Of a stretch of 8,861 nucleotides of DNA, positions 7,222 to 8,861 are shown in pieces. Origin of the DNA: Moraxellaceae bacterium (GTDB lineage: Bacteria > Pseudomonadota > Gammaproteobacteria > Pseudomonadales > Moraxellaceae). Positions within the stretch are counted from its first letter, which is position 1. Each line of letters begins with the position of its first letter. Made by a program: the position numbers and the translations under genes. The stretch is taken from contig JACMMY010000029.1 of assembly GCA_014378805.1 (NCBI GenBank), positions 1 through 8,861 on the forward strand, read 5' to 3'. The notes beneath the pieces were generated by a model, which searched no databases, was not told the DNA's origin, and worked only from the letters and a program-made list of their open reading frames with translations.

Positions 7222-7499
7222 TTACCGCACTCCTGCTCAATAGCAGTTTAATTATTGAATCACTATGAAAGTGAGAGTCGACAGTTAAATCATTTAAAAG
7301 TCGAATGTGATACATTGTAACTAAATGTTTCTAAAAGCGGTATCGATAAATTAGCTTTAACTAAGATAGCAAAAAGACAAAATAAGGTAATTACACCGAA
7401 ATATGCTGTTTTTGCTCATACTTTGCAAGCAAGATACGCAAAATCATTCGATGTTGCAATGGGTAAAGTGTTCAAATTGTCGTTAAAAAGGTCAGGATT
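7222..7499. other. Divergent intergenic region between aroQ and the small membrane gene
   Basis: This 278-bp stretch must hold promoters for both directions. I see no pair of hexamers good enough to name on either strand. It contains the hairpin by the aroQ ribosome site, a TCACT/AGTGA repeat (7260-7274), and, on the plus strand from 7321, a frame open for 73 codons (to 7539) that has no ATG until 7459 and overlaps the next gene. A 27-codon frame (7403-7486) ends WVKCSNCR. Neither small frame has a usable ribosome site, so I do not call them genes. Confidence 0.5.
7233..7246 (-). promoter_or_regulatory. Small hairpin overlapping the aroQ ribosome binding site
   Basis: On the minus strand CTGCT and AGCAG form a 5-bp stem around ATTG, and the 3' arm runs into the AGGAG that serves aroQ. 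Folding would pair the first bases of that site. The stem is short, so any effect on translation is speculative. Confidence 0.25.
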
Positions 7500-7793
7500 A
7501 TGGAAATATTCAGATACATATTTTGTTTTGTTCTTTTTTTAACTGGAACGCAACTCTATGCTGCAGAATCAGCGACTGGAATAACAGCTTTTAACGCTGA
7601 TTCTGTATATATTTTAAACTCCATATTTTCTATACAATATAGTTTATTATTGATTTTATTGGGAATCGGAGTAGTTTTTGGTGCTTTGTGGCGCAGAACT
7701 TTCAAATCTGAAGATATTGGTTGGATAATTGTGGTGATAACACTATTAATGGGCTTTGCATGTGTATTAGTTCGTGTTAAGCTGATGGCGTAG
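7500..7793 (+). CDS. Unknown small membrane protein with signal peptide
   Basis: I do not recognise this 97-residue protein. It starts with a likely Sec signal peptide: a short MEIFRY n-region, a hydrophobic core (7-16), and a possible cleavage after QLYA (residue 21). A short polar stretch follows, then two membrane helices at about 47-64 (YSLLLILLGIGVVFGALW) and 74-92. The loop WRRTFKSED between them is basic and probably cytoplasmic, which puts the tail VRVKLMA outside. This signal-plus-two-helix plan occurs in VirB2/TrbC-type pilins, but I see no relaxase or secretion genes, and the resemblance is only topological. AAAGG lies 8 nt before the ATG. By hand count its GC is about 33%, against about 48% in the neighbouring csp gene, which suggests a fast-evolving or acquired gene. 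It stands alone, divergent from aroQ and 169 bp before csp. Confidence 0.65.
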   Translation: MEIFRYIFCFVLFLTGTQLYAAESATGITAFNADSVYILNSIFSIQYSLLLILLGIGVVFGALWRRTFKSEDIGWIIVVITLLMGFACVLVRVKLMA

Positions 7794-7818
7794 AAAGATC
7801 TTAATTCTTAGTTCTTTT

Positions 7819-7824
7819 TATAAT
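7819..7824 (+). promoter_or_regulatory. Candidate -10 box of the csp promoter
   Basis: A perfect TATAAT with AT-rich flanks lies 25 nt past the stop of the small membrane gene. No close -35 match is seen 16-18 bp upstream. Transcription from about 7831 would give a leader of about 131 nt, in line with the long leaders of cold-inducible csp messages. Confidence 0.45.
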
Positions 7825-7836
7825 TTTTATAGGTTT
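7824..7836 (+). repeat. 13-bp direct repeat, copy ahead of csp
   Basis: TTTTTATAGGTTT here is identical to 8317-8329, ahead of the helicase gene. This copy overlaps the last base of the TATAAT box and the predicted csp transcription start. The T-rich half lowers its information content, so chance is possible. Confidence 0.4.
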
Positions 7837-7852
7837 GAACCGGAACTGCTGA

Positions 7853-7960
7853 ATGATTCACAGAATGACAACGGAAATGAGCCCTGCTTTTGCTTCGTGT
7901 TTTCTTTGCAAACTTCAACACCGGACAAGCTTTTCTAGTTGTCTCGATAGAGGAATGTAA
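7853..7960 (+). other. Upstream reading frame (35 codons) in the csp leader
   Basis: An ATG at 7853 opens a frame of 35 codons, starting MIHRMTTEMSPAF and ending CLDRGM, with TAA at 7958-7960. That stop is only 2 nt before the csp ATG, and the csp ribosome site is inside its last codons. CCGGAA lies about 8 nt before its ATG, a weak but possible ribosome site. The peptide matches no family I know and is in a different frame from csp. It may be a coupling leader or a chance frame. Confidence 0.3.
7854..7864 (+). promoter_or_regulatory. Cold-box-like element in the csp leader
   Basis: TGATTCACAGA matches the E. coli cold-box TGACGTACAGA at 8 of 11 positions. It lies about 23 nt inside the predicted message, whereas the E. 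coli box is at the very 5' end. A tentative call that depends on where transcription really starts. Confidence 0.25.
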
Positions 7961-7962
7961 AC

Positions 7963-8175
7963 ATGACGACACGTGAACAAGGCGTAGTAAAGTGGTTTAA
8001 CGATACCAAAGGTTTTGGTTTCATTCAACGCAATGGCGGCGATGATGTATTCGTACATTTCCGCGCTATTCAAGGCGACGGCCACCGCACATTGCGTGAC
8101 GGCCAGCGCGTTGAGTTCACAGTTGTGAAAGGCCAAAAGGGCTTTCAAGCTGAAGAAGTTCGCGCAGTTGACTAA
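7963..8175 (+). CDS. Cold-shock domain protein (CspA family)
   Basis: A 70-residue single cold-shock domain, the normal family length, which binds single-stranded RNA and DNA and melts mRNA structure in the cytoplasm. GVVKWFNDTKGFGFI (7-21) contains the first RNA-binding motif KGFGFI, and VFVHF (29-33) is the second; the aromatic side chains that stack on bases are all present. GQRVEF and GQKGFQAEEV close the five-stranded barrel. The ATG at 7963 has AGAGGA (7949-7954), with AGGA 8 nt upstream. Its leader is long, about 131 nt from the candidate -10, which is typical of cold-regulated members, but sequence alone cannot tell cold-induced from constitutive paralogues. It is followed by a hairpin and a strong terminator, so it is probably transcribed alone. 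The number of paralogues elsewhere in the genome is unknown, so no gene symbol is given. Confidence 0.95.
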   Translation: MTTREQGVVKWFNDTKGFGFIQRNGGDDVFVHFRAIQGDGHRTLRDGQRVEFTVVKGQKGFQAEEVRAVD

Positions 8176-8185
8176 TTGATGATCT

Positions 8186-8209
8186 GAGTATTTGTTTTTA
8201 TTAACAAAT
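8186..8209 (+). other. AT-rich hairpin in the csp 3' region
   Basis: GTATTTGTT (8186-8194) and AACAAATAC (8201-8209) are perfect 9-bp arms around a 6-nt loop, 10 nt past the csp stop. No T-run follows, so it is not a standard terminator. It may protect the message end or help processing. Confidence 0.45.
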
Positions 8210-8279
8210 ACACGATTAATCAAGACATGCTGATAAACTTGCAAGGCTTTATGCAGTGTATGTTTTAGGTATGTCAATG

Positions 8280-8315
8280 AACCGAAGTTTGGCTTGCCAT
8301 CCTTCGGTTTTTTTT
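8280..8315 (+). terminator. Rho-independent terminator of csp
   Basis: AACCGAAG (8280-8287) pairs perfectly with CTTCGGTT (8302-8309). The loop contains a further short TGGC/GCCA pairing. Eight T residues (8308-8315) follow the GC-rich part of the stem. It gives csp a 3' untranslated region of about 135 nt and insulates the helicase gene. Confidence 0.9.
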
Positions 8316-8316
8316 G

Positions 8317-8329
8317 TTTTTATAGGTTT
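8317..8329 (+). repeat. 13-bp direct repeat, copy ahead of rhlB
   Basis: The second exact copy of TTTTTATAGGTTT, starting right after the T-run of the csp terminator and 114 nt before the helicase start. Unlike the csp copy, it has no TATAAT beside it. Confidence 0.4.
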
Positions 8330-8374
8330 TATGACTACTATAAAGCTTTATTCACAGTATGATTATGCTGGTTT

Positions 8375-8419
8375 TTGAAAAGACCACGATTTAAAAAAAT
8401 AATCGTGTGCATTTATAAT
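8375..8419 (+). promoter_or_regulatory. Overlapping candidate promoters of rhlB with an inverted repeat
   Basis: TTGAAA (8375-8380) and AATAAT (8398-8403) each match consensus at 5 of 6 with a 17-bp spacer, giving a start near 8410. A second pair, TTAAAA (8391-8396) and a perfect TATAAT (8414-8419), also 17 bp apart, would start near 8426. The perfect arms CACGATT (8385-8391) and AATCGTG (8401-8407) flank an A-rich 9-nt spacer and cover the spacer and -10 of the first promoter. Confidence 0.5.
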
Positions 8420-8442
8420 GATGTATTGGAGTACCAAATATA

Positions 8443-8861
8443 ATGAGTTCGAGTTTCGACTCAGTCGCGTTGCATCCTGATTTAAAACAGGGAATTGCAG
8501 GTCTCGGTTTCACCCAGATGACACCGATACAGGAGCAAGTGTTGCGTTTTACACTCGCTGGACATGATGCAATTGGTCGTGCACAAACGGGAACAGGTAA
8601 AACCGCCGCATTTCTGATTAGTATTATTAATGATTTACTGAATAATCCTGTGAGTGATGAGCGATTTCGCGGTGAACCTCGTGCTTTGATTCTTGCACCA
8701 ACGCGTGAATTGGCATTACAAATTGAAAGTGACGCCATCGAATTATTAAAACATACCAAATTAAGCGTTGTGACGCTGCTTGGCGGCGTGGATTACGATA
8801 AACAGCGCAAACAACTAGACAAACGTTTTGTCGATATTATTGTGGCAACACCAGGACGATT
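8443..8861 (+). CDS. rhlB: DEAD-box ATP-dependent RNA helicase, RhlB-like, N-terminal part
   Basis: The first 139 codons of a DEAD-box helicase that continues past the right edge; such enzymes unwind short RNA duplexes using ATP. The Q motif region GFTQMTPIQEQ (22-32), motif I AQTGTGKT (48-55), motif Ia PTRELALQI, the GG motif LLGGVDYDKQ, and motif Ib ATPGR at the right edge are all present in order. The DEAD box itself is beyond the window. The opening VALHPDLKQGIAGLGF and the GG-x-DYDKQ stretch resemble E. coli RhlB (FALHPKV..., GGDGYDKQ), the helicase that joins the RNase E degradosome, and genomes of Acinetobacter carry a similar protein under that name; RhlE or other DEAD-box classes are less likely. 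The ATG at 8443 has GGAG (8428-8431) 11 nt upstream. Its closeness to csp fits a shared role in cold RNA handling, which is inference. Confidence 0.88.
   Translation, partial: MSSSFDSVALHPDLKQGIAGLGFTQMTPIQEQVLRFTLAGHDAIGRAQTGTGKTAAFLISIINDLLNNPVSDERFRGEPRALILAPTRELALQIESDAIELLKHTKLSVVTLLGGVDYDKQRKQLDKRFVDIIVATPGR

Noticed and set aside
7500..7793. Small membrane protein as a conjugative pilin (VirB2/TrbC) or phage holin
   Set aside because: Only the topology is similar; no conjugation or phage genes are nearby and no family motif is visible.
7915..8277. 120-codon minus-strand frame covering the whole csp gene
   Set aside because: It is the shadow of csp and its leader; the cold-shock motifs on the plus strand are unmistakable and nothing supports a gene on the other strand.
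8391..8759. 122-codon minus-strand frame opposite the helicase
   Set aside because: The plus strand carries ordered DEAD-box motifs; the antisense frame runs through the promoter region and lacks any family signal.
1..8861. CRISPR arrays, insertion sequences, tRNA or rRNA genes, riboswitches
   Set aside because: I saw no spaced direct-repeat array, transposase frame, tRNA-like cloverleaf or rRNA segment, and no recognisable biotin, preQ1 or other riboswitch upstream of the biosynthetic genes.

Overview
The window looks like a chromosomal segment of a gammaproteobacterium, most likely a Moraxellaceae member close to Acinetobacter. The grounds are the three-gene (pntAA-pntAB-pntB) transhydrogenase, the aroQ-accB-accC order, a 70-residue cold-shock protein starting MTTREQGVVKWF, an RhlB-type DEAD-box helicase, and moderate-to-low GC. 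This placement rests on remembered family sequences, not on a search.

Layout. Positions 1-2260 (+) hold the end of a proton-translocating NAD(P) transhydrogenase operon: the C-terminal part of pntAA, then pntAB and pntB, closed by an intrinsic terminator. Positions 2475-3974 (+) encode a sodium:solute symporter in its own unit. It ends at a perfect 18-bp stem that also serves the genes coming the other way. Positions 7221 down to 4045 (-) form a cluster aroQ-accB-accC-queE: shikimate-pathway dehydroquinase, the two biotin-handling subunits of acetyl-CoA carboxylase, and a radical-SAM enzyme for queuosine precursor synthesis. accB and accC are tightly coupled; queE may also have its own promoter at the accC stop codon. 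A 278-bp divergent gap follows, then an unrecognised low-GC small membrane protein (7500-7793, +), a cold-shock protein with a long leader (7963-8175, +), a strong terminator, and the first 139 codons of an RhlB-like RNA helicase that runs off the right edge (8443-8861, +).

How the genes relate. Most of the window is core metabolism: NADPH supply (Pnt), fatty-acid precursor supply (AccBC), aromatic amino acids (AroQ) and tRNA modification (QueE). The right end is RNA-chaperone and helicase biology. No mobile element, CRISPR array, tRNA or rRNA is visible. I find no convincing new multi-gene system. The parts most worth a second look are non-coding: the csp leader, with a 35-codon upstream reading frame ending 2 nt before the csp start and a cold-box-like element; a 13-bp sequence shared ahead of csp and rhlB; an inverted repeat inside the rhlB promoter; and the unknown small membrane protein with its odd upstream region.
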